From assembly GCA_011390785.1 (NCBI GenBank), contig JAABRR010000021.1:1-64000 (forward strand): a stretch of 64,000 bases of DNA, given 5' to 3'. The notes under the pieces were generated by a model. That model was given only the letters and a program-made list of their open reading frames with translations, did no database searches and was not told the DNA's origin. The first letter of the stretch is position 1. Every line of letters begins with the position of its first letter. Made by a program: the position numbers and the translations under genes. Below are positions 1 through 8,542 of the stretch, piece by piece. The DNA comes from Sphingobacteriia bacterium. Its GTDB lineage: Bacteria; Bacteroidota; Bacteroidia; Bacteroidales; UBA7960.

Positions 1-477
1 GATAACGACATACACATTATTGGTCTTCCCTATGGCGATGGGGTCTTAATGAATGATTGGGCTGGTGTAAATGATCAATTCAAAAAATCAAGTTACCAGG
101 TTATGCGCAATCATTTTACCCTTACAGGCGGAGAACAAACTGCCGTTTTCAGTTATCGAAGCTTCAATGCAAAAATTATTGGAAACAAAATTGAAGGAAC
201 ATCAGAACATGGTATTGGTTTATGGGGTCAAACAGCCGATTGGCACATCGCCATGAATAAGTTCAATAACTATGAGTGCACCTGGTACGATATTGCAATG
301 GGACCATTAACACATGATAATACGGTAATTGGGGACAACCAAACCACTGTTCTGGATATTAGCGGAAACAATCATATTATTAATCCTGGAATACCCATTA
401 CAAACAGACAAGCATTCGATACTGGACCGAGAAACATTCACTGCAAATTCAACAAAATTCTACCACCAGAAAGGTGA
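1..477 (+). CDS. C-terminal part of a right-handed beta-helix protein (5' end outside window)
   Basis: The frame is open from base 1, so the gene begins before the window; 158 residues are visible. The text shows the short Asn/Gly/Ile-rich turns of parallel beta-helix proteins, for example NAKIIGNKIEGTSEHGIGLWG and the later NNHIINPGIP, where a strand ends in an N-x-I or G-N-x-I turn. Such repeats are typical of polysaccharide lyases, pectinase-like enzymes and secreted surface proteins. The catalytic region is not visible, so no substrate can be given. The protein ends at TGA 475-477, and a 12-bp-stem hairpin follows at 535-577. Confidence 0.7.
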   Translation, partial: DNDIHIIGLPYGDGVLMNDWAGVNDQFKKSSYQVMRNHFTLTGGEQTAVFSYRSFNAKIIGNKIEGTSEHGIGLWGQTADWHIAMNKFNNYECTWYDIAMGPLTHDNTVIGDNQTTVLDISGNNHIINPGIPITNRQAFDTGPRNIHCKFNKILPPER

Positions 478-837
478 TCCAATATTTTGAAAAGATAAAA
501 TCATTTTTATTGAATATTTAACCTTTTCAATAAAAGTAAGTGCCGTGTAGTGGGAAAATCCAAATACGGCACTTGCTATTATAACCATTTGAAGAATACG
601 AATAAACGACTCTTTTTATCCGAAAAATTGTTTATTAAGGGTAAGATGTTATGTGCCAAAATAATATCAAAAAAGGTTTAAGCATACTCGTCCAAATTTT
701 CAATTTACACAAACATTTAAATCCATTTGTCGTTTACAATTTACGACTAGTGAATAGGTATCGCCCTTTCGGATATATATTATAATAACCGGGCCACCAA
801 AACTATCTCTGTATTAATTTAAAATTTATCATTCAAA
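478..837. other. Intergenic region
   Basis: 360 bp of AT-rich sequence. It holds the hairpin at 535-577 and a short inverted pair (GTCGT/ACGAC) near 730-746. I see no good TTTG/TAnnTTTG promoter pair and no convincing open frame. Confidence 0.6.
535..577 (+). terminator. Hairpin, probable transcription terminator of the beta-helix gene
   Basis: AGTAAGTGCCGT (535-546) pairs with ACGGCACTTGCT (566-577), giving a 12-bp stem with one G-T pair and a 19-nt loop. There is no clean T-run after it, so termination is inferred from position. The core AAGTGCCG/CGGCACTT recurs in the hairpin at 40917-40947. Confidence 0.5.
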
Positions 838-1134
838 ATGAGAATTAGTAAAATACATACAGCGGAATTTAAAATTCTCATAATGAGCATTTTAATGGGC
901 TTTTGTGTTTTTTATCCCGAAGGAAGCACTTCAATAAATCTTGAACTGACTTCTGAAAGTAGCTCCATTTCCATATATCAAAATTCTTATTCTGAATTGC
1001 CTGAAGAAGAAAAGTTAAACAATCTGGCAGAAAGTCCATTACCATTTATAAATAATAGCCAAACTCTTTTTGATGGATATGACTTTTTAGCATCATCCTT
1101 CCTATGCTTCTGGCAACCGCCAAAAATTAGTTAG
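838..1134 (+). CDS. Small hypothetical exported or membrane-anchored protein
   Basis: A 98-residue frame with an N-terminal basic stretch followed by a hydrophobic segment (about residues 13-26, FKILIMSILMGFCVF) that could be a signal peptide or anchor. The remainder is Ser/Glu-rich and has no domain I recognise. It lies upstream of two other small genes in the same direction. Support is limited to the open frame, the plausible leader and the A-rich sequence before the start; it could be spurious. Confidence 0.4.
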   Translation: MRISKIHTAEFKILIMSILMGFCVFYPEGSTSINLELTSESSSISIYQNSYSELPEEEKLNNLAESPLPFINNSQTLFDGYDFLASSFLCFWQPPKIS

Positions 1135-1226
1135 TATTCATTTCATTTTCAAAGTTTATCAATAATACTTTTAATAGTGCCAAAAGGCATTGTTATGTTT
1201 AAGAATAGTAACTAATAATTACCAAC

Positions 1227-1565
1227 ATGGATTTCGAAGATATATTTGTAAACAGAAGCAAACAAAATTCTAATTATAGAAGAAGAGAATACTATCGTAG
1301 CGATAATAATAAACTTTATGATTATTCAGGCAAACATGAAAAATTCAACCCATTTGAGCTTTTAGCCAGTATCAGGAGAAATAAAAAACTCCGAATCGTC
1401 CTGATTGCCATTTTGGCTGCACTGGTTATAATAATAATTGGATTGATCCTGATATTACTACCCTTAATTGGCAATATAATTAATTACATCTATCAGAATG
1501 GTGTTTCAGGTGTAATACAAGTGGTCATGGATTATCTAAACACATTCTGGAGTGGCGCAAATTAA
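1227..1565 (+). CDS. Small membrane protein with a charged N-terminus
   Basis: 112 residues. The first about 50 are highly charged and Tyr/Arg/Asn-rich (YRRREYYRSDNNK). A strongly hydrophobic segment follows at about residues 56-87 (IVLIAILAALVIIIIGLILIL onward), enough for one long or two short membrane passes, then a short tail ending FWSGAN. No family is recognised. It sits 43 bp upstream of the zinc-ribbon gene and is probably co-transcribed with it. Confidence 0.65.
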   Translation: MDFEDIFVNRSKQNSNYRRREYYRSDNNKLYDYSGKHEKFNPFELLASIRRNKKLRIVLIAILAALVIIIIGLILILLPLIGNIINYIYQNGVSGVIQVVMDYLNTFWSGAN

Positions 1566-1608
1566 AAAACATAAAAAACGATTTTATAACAATTAAAAAG
1601 AAAACAAT

Positions 1609-1884
1609 ATGAAGTGTCCTACTTGTAATATTCCTTTGGTAATGTCTGAGAGACAAGGAATTGAAATTGACTATTGTCCGCAATGCCGAGGCATTTGGCT
1701 TGACAGAGGCGAACTAGACAAAATAATTGAACGTTCGGCAGCTGAAACTCAAAGTCCCGCTGCCCCGGTGAATCCTGTTAATCCCCAACAGTATGGAAAT
1801 CAGCCCCAATTTGGAAACCAACAACACTATGGGCATCAAAAATACCATAAGAAAAAGCATTGGCTTAACGAGTTGTTTGATTAA
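1609..1884 (+). CDS. zf-TFIIB-type zinc-ribbon protein
   Basis: 91 residues. The N-terminus has two Cys pairs, CPTC (about residues 3-6) and CPQC (about 23-26), followed by RGIWLDRGELDKIIE, the signature of the TFIIB-type zinc-finger family (PF13453). The second half is a low-complexity Pro/Asn/Gln/Gly/His stretch with repeated QYGNQ/QFGNQ units and a basic KKKHW end. Family members are small metal-binding proteins of unknown role. Cys spacing and the WLDRGEL motif make the family assignment firm; the function is unknown. Confidence 0.85.
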   Translation: MKCPTCNIPLVMSERQGIEIDYCPQCRGIWLDRGELDKIIERSAAETQSPAAPVNPVNPQQYGNQPQFGNQQHYGHQKYHKKKHWLNELFD

Positions 1885-1964
1885 ACAGAAATAGCAGGAT
1901 AGGGTAAAACGTGTACCATGCATTATCAATAAAACTGAAACCCCAGATCATAAAGCCGGATTTA

Positions 1965-2765
1965 TTAAATCTCCCATTCATCGAAAAACTCCTTTAAGAA
2001 CGCTTCCATAAAGCGATGTCTTTTAATAGCCATTGCCTTACCTGTAGGAGTGTTCATGAGTTCTTTAAGCAAAAGAAGTTTTTCGTAAAAATGGTTGATG
2101 GTGGGAGCTGAGCTAGTTTTATACTGTTCTTTCGTCATATTAAGTACTGGAAGTATATCGGGATTGTAGAGTTCTCTTCCCTTGTAACCCCCATAATTAA
2201 AGGCTCTTGCAATTCCGATTGCTCCCATGGCATCGAGACGATCGGCATCCTGAATAATGTCCAGTTCAATCGATCTGAAACTCTGGATCTCATTTCCCCC
2301 TTTGAAGGAGATATTGGAAATGATTCGTCTGATATGGTTAATTATACTCTCATCAACATTCAATGAACTCAAAAATTCAGTAGCCTTTGCTGGTCCGGTT
2401 TCTTCGTTTCCATCATGAAACTTGTAATCGGCTACATCATGCAAAAGTGATCCCAGTTCTACAGTGAGGAAATCACCCCTTTCAGTCTCATTAATCTTTT
2501 TGGCCAGGCTCCAAACCCGCTGGGTATGCCACCAGTCATGTCCACCTTCTGCCTCGTGGAGTTCCTTCTTTACAAATTCAGCTGTTTTTTTGATGATGAT
2601 TGATTTCGGATCAATACTATCAAAAGTAAAAGATTTTTTAAAAAGGGGAATCCATTTTTTATATAAACCCTTTATGAATATTGAACTCACAATAACAAAT
2701 GAAATGGGGCCTGCAAAATCCATCGGAAGAAAAGATTTAAGATAGGACCTTTCTAAATATTGCAT
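1965..2765 (-). CDS. HD-domain phosphohydrolase (YedJ-like)
   Basis: The HD-superfamily metal ligands are clear: GGHDWWHTQRVW, then LLHDVADYKF with the HD doublet, and later QDADRLDAMGAIGIARAF, as in the YedJ group of HD hydrolases. The substrate in this group is usually unknown; nucleotide or phosphoester hydrolysis is inferred. The start is uncertain. The domain begins near IIKKTAEFVKKEL, where no ATG is available. I chose ATG 2765; ATG 2723 is equally possible, and ATG 2903 is unlikely because it would run into the divergent toxin-antitoxin gene. The predicted N-terminal extension (DFAGPISFVIVSSIF) is unusual for the family and may not be translated. Confidence 0.85.
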   Translation of the reverse strand: MQYLERSYLKSFLPMDFAGPISFVIVSSIFIKGLYKKWIPLFKKSFTFDSIDPKSIIIKKTAEFVKKELHEAEGGHDWWHTQRVWSLAKKINETERGDFLTVELGSLLHDVADYKFHDGNEETGPAKATEFLSSLNVDESIINHIRRIISNISFKGGNEIQSFRSIELDIIQDADRLDAMGAIGIARAFNYGGYKGRELYNPDILPVLNMTKEQYKTSSAPTINHFYEKLLLLKELMNTPTGKAMAIKRHRFMEAFLKEFFDEWEI

Positions 2766-2814
2766 TGGCTTAAAAATTACGCATTGAGTTTTGTAAAGTT
2801 TATCATTGAAAGAA

Positions 2815-2846
2815 TTTGTGTTCCTGGGAAATATGTCGTAATTTTG
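2815..2846 (+). promoter_or_regulatory. Bacteroidota-type promoter of the toxin-antitoxin operon
   Basis: TTTG (2815-2818), a 20-nt spacer, then TAATTTTG (2839-2846) match the Bacteroidota sigma-ABfr consensus TTTG-N19-21-TAnnTTTG exactly. It lies 26 nt before the antitoxin ATG at 2873, which supports that start over the in-frame upstream ATG at 2816. Confidence 0.75.
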
Positions 2847-2872
2847 AAGACAAATGTCTAAAGCTTGGTAAA

Positions 2873-3376
2873 ATGACAACACAACACAAAAAATATGAAA
2901 CAAAGCTTGATGAAAGCATCTCCAGTTTTGTTAATGAAACAATTCATTTGTATTCTGCCAAAGCAAATGAAGCGAAAATTAGCTATTCAGAGTTTCTTGA
3001 TGATAAAATGCTCATAATTAAAGTTATAAGAGCCGGTTTGCCCTATTCTGTTTTTGAATTGATTAGTAAAACCACTCCTTTTAATGAAAGTGACTGGGCT
3101 GATTTTCTTGATATATCTACAAAGTCGCTGCAACGGTATAAAGCGGATGCCAATCATCATTTCAAGTCCATCCACACCGAAAAAATCATTGAAGTAGCTG
3201 AAGTTACACATCTTGGTCTTGATGTATTTGGAAATGCTGGTAAGTTTAAGCTTTGGTTAGCAACACCCAATTATGCTTTAGGCAACCTAAAACCCATTGA
3301 TCTGCTTAAGGATTCATATGGGAAGGAGCTGGTTGTAAATGAATTGATCCAGATTAATTACGGCATATTGGTTTAA
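2873..3376 (+). CDS. Xre/MbcA/ParS-type antitoxin of a RES-Xre module
   Basis: 167 residues from ATG 2873. It has a helical DNA-binding-like N-terminal half (about residues 45-90, GLPYSVFELISKTTPF...WADFLDISTKSLQRY) and a C-terminal toxin-binding domain (about 105-167, HLGLDVFGNAGKFKLWLATPN...LKPIDLLKDSYG). This pairing is that of DUF2384/Xre antitoxins. It neutralises the RES toxin encoded one base downstream and in known systems represses its own operon. An in-frame ATG at 2816 lies inside the promoter and is rejected as start. Family and pairing are firm; autoregulation is inferred. Confidence 0.88.
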   Translation: MTTQHKKYETKLDESISSFVNETIHLYSAKANEAKISYSEFLDDKMLIIKVIRAGLPYSVFELISKTTPFNESDWADFLDISTKSLQRYKADANHHFKSIHTEKIIEVAEVTHLGLDVFGNAGKFKLWLATPNYALGNLKPIDLLKDSYGKELVVNELIQINYGILV

Positions 3377-3377
3377 C

Positions 3378-3842
3378 ATGGAAGTTTTTCGTCTTTCGAG
3401 AGAAAAATTTGCACTACCCTTGTCAGGAAAGGGGGCGGCAAAAAAAGGAGCAAGATGGAATTCAGCAGGAACAGAAATCATCTATACAGCTTCAAATCGC
3501 TCGCTGGCAATGGCTGAAGTTGCGGTGCATCTTACCCTTGCCACTTTACCATCCGACTATGTAATGCTTACCATTTTTATTCCTGATGATGTTGTTCCGA
3601 TAAAGATTTCAGAAAAAGAGCTTCCGGCTAACTGGAATGATTTCCCATATAGACATAGCACCCAAAAAATTGGCGATGATTTTGTTTTTGAGGGCAGGAG
3701 TTTGGCGCTTCAAATTCCATCTGTAGTTACAAAGGGTGACTATAATATCCTCATTAATCCGCACCACACTGATTTTAAAAGAATAAAGGTGGTTGAAGTA
3801 GCTCCTATTCCATTTGACAGAAGAATTTTTAAAGTTAACTAA
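3378..3842 (+). CDS. RES-domain toxin (NAD+-degrading)
   Basis: 154 residues. It shows the RES family pattern: FRLSR near the start, GARWNSAG (Arg26), EIIYTASNRSLAMAEVAVH (Tyr36, Glu47), QIPSVV and NILINPHHTDF near the end. Characterised RES toxins break down NAD+ by phosphorolysis or hydrolysis, which arrests growth. The conserved Arg, Tyr, Glu, Ser and Asn positions all appear to be present, so the toxin looks intact. The antitoxin stop and this start are separated by one base, so translation is probably coupled. Confidence 0.9.
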   Translation: MEVFRLSREKFALPLSGKGAAKKGARWNSAGTEIIYTASNRSLAMAEVAVHLTLATLPSDYVMLTIFIPDDVVPIKISEKELPANWNDFPYRHSTQKIGDDFVFEGRSLALQIPSVVTKGDYNILINPHHTDFKRIKVVEVAPIPFDRRIFKVN

Positions 3843-3886
3843 AGTAAGCTATCAGCCATGCAGAAAATTAAAACGCAATACTGCTC

Positions 3887-4900
3887 ATGTCCTCTGAAGT
3901 AAAAAATAATTTCTGGCAACAAGCCGAAAAACCTTTAATGATGCTTGCCCCCATGGAAGATGTTACTGACACAGTCTTCCGGGAGTTGGTTTTACGAATA
4001 TCCAATCCTGATAATCTCCATGTCTTGTTTACTGAATTTACATCAACTGATGGTTTGTGCCATCCGGTTGGCCGGGTAAGGGTAGCCGAAAGACTGATAG
4101 TTTCAGAAAGTGAGAAGGAATTGCTCAGGCGGCAAGGTGTAAAACTGGTTGCCCAAATCTGGGGTAGCAATCCTGAAAAGTACTACGAATCGGTGAAGTA
4201 CATCACCGCGAACTATGATTTTGATTCCATTGACATCAACATGGGTTGTCCGGTTCGTAATGTTGTGGCACATGGCAGTTGTTCGGCACTAATAGATAAC
4301 GAACCTCTTGCCACTGACATAATTGCTGCAACCCGCGGAGCAACCCATTTACCCGTAAGTGTAAAAACACGGCTTGGCGTGAAAAAGATTGAGACCGAAC
4401 GCTGGATGAGTTTATTGTTGCAGCAGCCTGTTGATGCCATTATCTTGCACGGTCGCATCCAAAAACAAATGTCGGAAGGGAATGCCAACTGGGATGAGAT
4501 TGCCAAAGCAGTAAAACTGAGAGATCAGATGGCTCCAGGAATCCCGATTATTGGGAATGGCGATGTTTTATCCCTTGATAATGCTTACGCCAAAGTTGAG
4601 CAATACGGTGTTGATGGAGTGATGATCGGGCGGGGAATATTTCACAATCCATGGTTGTTCGATCCTGCCCGGCAAAATATTGGAATTAAGGAACGATTGA
4701 ATACTTTATTACTCCACCTTGACCTGTACGAAAAAACCTGGGGCAGCAACAAGCCCTTTGTTATTCTACGTCGATTCTTCAAAATCTACCTGAGTGGATT
4801 TGCCGGTGCTTCAGCCCTGCGCGCCAAAATGATGACTGTGAACAATTTTGATGAGGCACGGGACATGATTGAAGGGTTTATAAAAGAGAATGTTGCTTAG
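3887..4900 (+). CDS. tRNA-dihydrouridine synthase
   Basis: 337 residues of the Dus family, FMN enzymes that reduce uridine in the tRNA D-loop. LAPMEDVTDTVFR at the N-terminus is the FMN-binding start of the barrel, INMGCPVRNV carries the catalytic Cys (residue 121), HGR and IGNGDV are in place, and GVMIGRGIFHNPW is the C-terminal phosphate site. The usual K after the CPxx motif is replaced: it reads CPVRNV. Length and order fit the family; the exact tRNA position modified (DusA, B or C type) cannot be told. It follows the toxin gene by 44 bp but is probably independent. Confidence 0.92.
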   Translation: MSSEVKNNFWQQAEKPLMMLAPMEDVTDTVFRELVLRISNPDNLHVLFTEFTSTDGLCHPVGRVRVAERLIVSESEKELLRRQGVKLVAQIWGSNPEKYYESVKYITANYDFDSIDINMGCPVRNVVAHGSCSALIDNEPLATDIIAATRGATHLPVSVKTRLGVKKIETERWMSLLLQQPVDAIILHGRIQKQMSEGNANWDEIAKAVKLRDQMAPGIPIIGNGDVLSLDNAYAKVEQYGVDGVMIGRGIFHNPWLFDPARQNIGIKERLNTLLLHLDLYEKTWGSNKPFVILRRFFKIYLSGFAGASALRAKMMTVNNFDEARDMIEGFIKENVA

Positions 4901-5125
4901 TGCTCCAGTTATAATAAAAACGTGAGATAATTTACGACCTAAAAAAACATTGTAGATACAGACAATTTATCAATACCAACTTATAACGGAATCATCATAG
5001 AATCAGAAAGATTCAATCATAATTTGACTTTACATTTGGGGGTAATGGCATCTGGTTGCAAAAATGATGATGATTATTTAGATAAGGCTTAAGCCTTAAT
5101 AAAAAAATGGCTTAAAACTAAAAGC

Positions 5126-5269
5126 ATGTTTTACCTCATGGAAGATATATTCTTTGGGGATCCTGTTAATGAGGAAGAATTCAAACAAATTCTCAATAAA
5201 CTATTGTCCAATATTGCAGAAATCAGAAAAACACCAATGGAACAACGAGAATTTGAAGATTGGGGTTGA
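5126..5269 (+). CDS. Possible 47-residue small protein or gene remnant
   Basis: ATG 5126 opens a frame ending at TGA 5267-5269. The peptide is acidic and helical-looking (MEDIFFGDPVNEEEFKQIL, then AEIRKTPMEQREFEDWG). A second Met at codon 5 is an alternative start. I recognise no family. Composition is protein-like rather than random, so it may be the surviving end of a longer gene or a true small protein. The only support is the clean frame and amino-acid composition. Confidence 0.3.
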   Translation: MFYLMEDIFFGDPVNEEEFKQILNKLLSNIAEIRKTPMEQREFEDWG

Positions 5270-5275
5270 CTATTT

Positions 5276-5313
5276 TGTAAAAACAAAAAAGCCGGTCATC
5301 AAACAAACCGGCT
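5276..5313 (-). terminator. Rho-independent terminator of the Gfo/Idh/MocA gene
   Basis: Read on the minus strand: AGCCGGT (5313-5307), a 10-nt loop, ACCGGCT (5296-5290), then a T-rich run with one G (complement of 5279-5290). It lies 31 bp after the stop of the minus-strand oxidoreductase. Confidence 0.8.
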
Positions 5314-5343
5314 GCATTATGATACATTGAAACTGAATGGAAA

Positions 5344-6501
5344 TCAGAATTTCGTCCACTTCTGATCGCTGTGGGCGGATTCTATTACCTTTTCGATGAA
5401 CCGCATTCCCCTTACCCCATCGGTAATGGTAGGGTAGAGAATATGATCTGGCTTAGGATTGCTTTTATCTTTGAAGTGATTGATCTGATAGGCAGCATTG
5501 CGGTAAAGATTCGCAAACGCTTCAATATATCCTTCGGGGTGTCCACCCGGTGTGCGGGTATTCCACAACGTCTTTTCTGAAAGGTTGGGATAATTCCCAC
5601 CGGCCCGCAAGATCTGCACAGGCTGATCGAGCCATTTCAGCAGCAAGGTATTGGGCTCGGCCTGGTGCCATTCCAATCCACCTTTTTCGCCATAAACACG
5701 TATATTGATATCATTTTCTTCACCAGCTGACACCTGACTGGCGTGAAGAACCCCTTTGGCACCTCCTTTGAATCTTAGCAAAACGGAAGCATCATCGTCA
5801 AGCTGCCGGCCTTCCACAAAAGATGTAATATCAGCACAGAGTTCATCTATCTGCAATCCGGAGATATACTCGGCCAGATTTTCAGCATGTACGCCTATAT
5901 CACCCATGCAACCACCGGGGCCGTTGAATTTTGGGTTGGCGCGCCATGATGCCTGTTTCTGTCCGGTTTGTTCGATGGGTGTGGAGAGCCATCCCTGGGG
6001 ATATTCCACCACCACCTTACGGATTCTGCCCAGTTTGCCCGATGCAACAATTTGACGGGCTTCCATTACCATTGGGTAGCCAGTATAGGTGTGAGTGAGG
6101 GCAAACACCAGTCCTGTTTCCGCAACTTTCTTTTCAAGTTCCAGGGCTTCCTTTTCAGAAATAGTAACGGGTTTATCGCAAATAACATGAAATCCCATAT
6201 CCAGTGCCATCATTGCCTGTGGAAAGTGAAGATGGTTGGGGGTAGTAATCATTACTACTTCCATTCCTTCGCCGGCGGGTTTGGCCTTTTCCTTTTCAAA
6301 CATCTCCTGCCAGCTGCCATAGGCTCTGTGTGCTTCAACGTGATAAAAAGGTGCTGATCGTTTTGATTTTTCCGGATCGCTACTAAAGGCCCCGCATACC
6401 AGTTCGTAATAGCCATCGAGCATAGCTGCCCTATAATGCACTGCTCCTATGAAGGCCCCTTCGCCCCCGCCAATAATTCCTACCTTAAGTTTCTTTACCA
6501 T
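5344..6501 (-). CDS. Gfo/Idh/MocA-family oxidoreductase
   Basis: 385 residues. The N-terminus KVGIIGGGEGAFIGAVHYRAA is the Rossmann NAD(P)-binding loop, TTPNHLHFPQAM and CDKPV mark the strand with the conserved Lys (DKP instead of the commoner EKP), and GGCMGDIGVHAENLAEY supplies the Asp/His pair of the active site. These enzymes oxidise or reduce sugars, inositols or related polyols; the substrate cannot be assigned. There is no signal peptide, so it is cytoplasmic. The C-terminal half has the usual beta-sheet domain. It is a single gene with its own terminator. Confidence 0.9.
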   Translation of the reverse strand: MVKKLKVGIIGGGEGAFIGAVHYRAAMLDGYYELVCGAFSSDPEKSKRSAPFYHVEAHRAYGSWQEMFEKEKAKPAGEGMEVVMITTPNHLHFPQAMMALDMGFHVICDKPVTISEKEALELEKKVAETGLVFALTHTYTGYPMVMEARQIVASGKLGRIRKVVVEYPQGWLSTPIEQTGQKQASWRANPKFNGPGGCMGDIGVHAENLAEYISGLQIDELCADITSFVEGRQLDDDASVLLRFKGGAKGVLHASQVSAGEENDINIRVYGEKGGLEWHQAEPNTLLLKWLDQPVQILRAGGNYPNLSEKTLWNTRTPGGHPEGYIEAFANLYRNAAYQINHFKDKSNPKPDHILYPTITDGVRGMRFIEKVIESAHSDQKWTKF

Positions 6502-6684
6502 GATTAATCTGGTTTTTTAAAATATTCTACTATATAGCCTTAATGAATGTGGCTTTCGGATTAGGAAAACAACTATCAAGGCAGCGAATATAGTAAAATT
6601 TTATCGTTAAAAGGAGAGGATAAACGTAAAACTCGTCCTGACAACGAAAAGTGCCAGAAAAACATAAGGAAGAAGGTTTTTGCT

Positions 6685-8523
6685 TTATTCCACCGTGACA
6701 GATTTCGCCAAATTACGTGGCTGATCTACATTACAACCTCTCATTACAGCAATATGGTATGAGAGTAGTTGCAGTGGAATGCTGGCCACAATGGGAACAA
6801 AAGCTTCATCGGTATCTGGAATTTCAATTACATAGTCAGCCATTTGGCTTACCACAGTATCTCCTTCGGTAACGATGGCTACGATGGAGCCTTTTCTGGC
6901 TTTTACTTCCTGAATATTACTGATAACCTTATCATAGGTACCTTTTTTGGTAGCGATAACTACTACAGGCATATTGGCATCGATAAGAGCAATAGGACCG
7001 TGTTTCATCTCTGCAGCAGGGTATCCTTCGGCATGGATGTATGAAATTTCTTTCAATTTTAATGCTCCTTCAAGGGCAAGAGGGAAATTATACCCTCTTC
7101 CCAGGTATAAAAAGTTATGGGCAAACTTAAATATCTTCGATATTTCGAGAATTTGTTCATTGGTCTTCAGCGCAGCTTCCACTTTTTGCGGCAGTGCTTC
7201 CATCTCTGCAAGTAGCATATAATAGCGACTTTTGGGGATAGTTCCCTTTTTATTTGCGAGAGAAAGCGCTAATAAAGCAAGGATGGTAACCTGAGCTGTA
7301 AAAGCTTTTGTAGATGCTACCCCAATTTCGGGCCCGGCGTGGGTATAAGAACCCGCATGAGTAGCCCTGGCAATAGATGAACCTACTACATTGCAAATCC
7401 CAATAATAGTAGCTCCACGCGATTTAGCCATTTCAATAGCAGCAAGTGTGTCGGCAGTTTCACCAGACTGGCTGATGGCTATAACAACATCATCTTCGTT
7501 GATAACCGGGTTCCGGTAACGGAATTCTGATGCATATTCTACTTCAACAGGTACACGGGCAAAATCTTCCAGCATATATTCCCCCACCAAAGCAGCATGC
7601 CAGGATGTACCACAGGCAATGATGATGATTCGGCGGGCATTCATAATTTTTTGCTCATAATCAATAATTCCACCAAGGGTAACAATCCCTTTTTCGGCAT
7701 TAAGCCTGCCTCTCATAGAATCTTTGATAGACCGAGGCTGTTCAAATATCTCTTTAAGCATAAAATGGGGAAAACCTCCCTTTTCAATGGCAGAAAGCTG
7801 CAATTCAAGCTTTTGAACGTAGGGGTGTTTTTCCTTGTTTCGGATGGTTTTGATTTTAAGACCTCCATCTCGGGTCATCAGAACAACTTCTTCATCATCA
7901 AGATACACAACATTTTTGGTGTATTCGATAATTGGTGTTGCATCTGAGGCAATAAAGAACTCTTTTTCACCAATACCAATTACCAGAGGACTTCCTTTTT
8001 TCGCGGCAATTAGCTGATCAGGATTATTCTTATCTATAACAACAATAGCATATGCCCCAATTACCTGATTTAAAGAGATTCTGACAGCTTCAAACAGATC
8101 TACATTTTCACTTTGCTGAATATCTTCTATCAGATGTATTAAAACTTCTGTATCCGTTTCACTGGTGAAATGGTGGTTACGATTGATCAATTCCTTCTTT
8201 AAGCTACCGTAGTTTTCTATGATGCCATTGTGAATAATGGCCATATTGCCGGTTTCACTATAATGAGGGTGAGCATTAACATCATTCGGTTCGCCATGAG
8301 TTGCCCAACGGGTATGTGCAATACCGGCAGTGCCTGAAAGATCGTTACCCTGAACCATTTTTTCAAGGTCTAAAACCTTTCCATGGCTTTTATAAACATT
8401 GAGTTCGCCATTGAGTAAAGCAACGCCGGCGCTGTCATAACCGCGGTATTCGAGTCTTTTTAATCCTTTAATGAGAATTGGGTAGGCTTCTCTGCTGCCC
8501 AAATATCCTACTATTCCACACAT
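6685..8523 (-). CDS. glmS: Glutamine--fructose-6-phosphate aminotransferase (isomerizing)
   Basis: 612 residues, the normal GlmS length. It makes glucosamine-6-phosphate from fructose-6-phosphate and glutamine, the entry to peptidoglycan and LPS amino sugars. MCGIVGYLGS gives the N-terminal nucleophile Cys2 of the glutaminase domain, with HTRWATHG and HNGIIENY in place. Two SIS isomerase domains follow (ACGTSWHAA..., ISQSGETADT; then GRGYNFPLALEGALKLKE). The C-terminus ends LAKSVTVE as in the family. It is the last gene of a minus-strand run, 19 bp after the DUF4270 gene, which leaves no room for a glmS ribozyme. Confidence 0.97.
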   Translation of the reverse strand: MCGIVGYLGSREAYPILIKGLKRLEYRGYDSAGVALLNGELNVYKSHGKVLDLEKMVQGNDLSGTAGIAHTRWATHGEPNDVNAHPHYSETGNMAIIHNGIIENYGSLKKELINRNHHFTSETDTEVLIHLIEDIQQSENVDLFEAVRISLNQVIGAYAIVVIDKNNPDQLIAAKKGSPLVIGIGEKEFFIASDATPIIEYTKNVVYLDDEEVVLMTRDGGLKIKTIRNKEKHPYVQKLELQLSAIEKGGFPHFMLKEIFEQPRSIKDSMRGRLNAEKGIVTLGGIIDYEQKIMNARRIIIIACGTSWHAALVGEYMLEDFARVPVEVEYASEFRYRNPVINEDDVVIAISQSGETADTLAAIEMAKSRGATIIGICNVVGSSIARATHAGSYTHAGPEIGVASTKAFTAQVTILALLALSLANKKGTIPKSRYYMLLAEMEALPQKVEAALKTNEQILEISKIFKFAHNFLYLGRGYNFPLALEGALKLKEISYIHAEGYPAAEMKHGPIALIDANMPVVVIATKKGTYDKVISNIQEVKARKGSIVAIVTEGDTVVSQMADYVIEIPDTDEAFVPIVASIPLQLLSYHIAVMRGCNVDQPRNLAKSVTVE

Positions 8524-8542
8524 AGGCTATTATTTTAGTTAG

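Larger units (their letters stand above)
4901..5343. other. Intergenic region with small ORF and terminator
   Basis: 443 bp. A lone TACATTTG box (5031-5038) precedes a 15-codon frame starting at ATG 5047 (MASGCKNDDDYLDKA), which resembles the lipobox end of a lipoprotein leader and stops at once. A 47-codon frame follows at 5126-5269, and the terminator of the downstream minus-strand gene lies at 5276-5313. The stretch looks like a decayed gene. Confidence 0.45.

Noticed and set aside
2766-2903. Longer start for the HD hydrolase (ATG 2903)
   Set aside because: It would overlap the toxin-antitoxin promoter and the antitoxin start; ATG 2765 or 2723 are simpler.
5968-6357. Plus-strand frame of 129 codons opposite the oxidoreductase
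   Set aside because: Shadow of the Gfo/Idh/MocA gene; composition is rich in Cys/His/Phe, typical of antisense frames.
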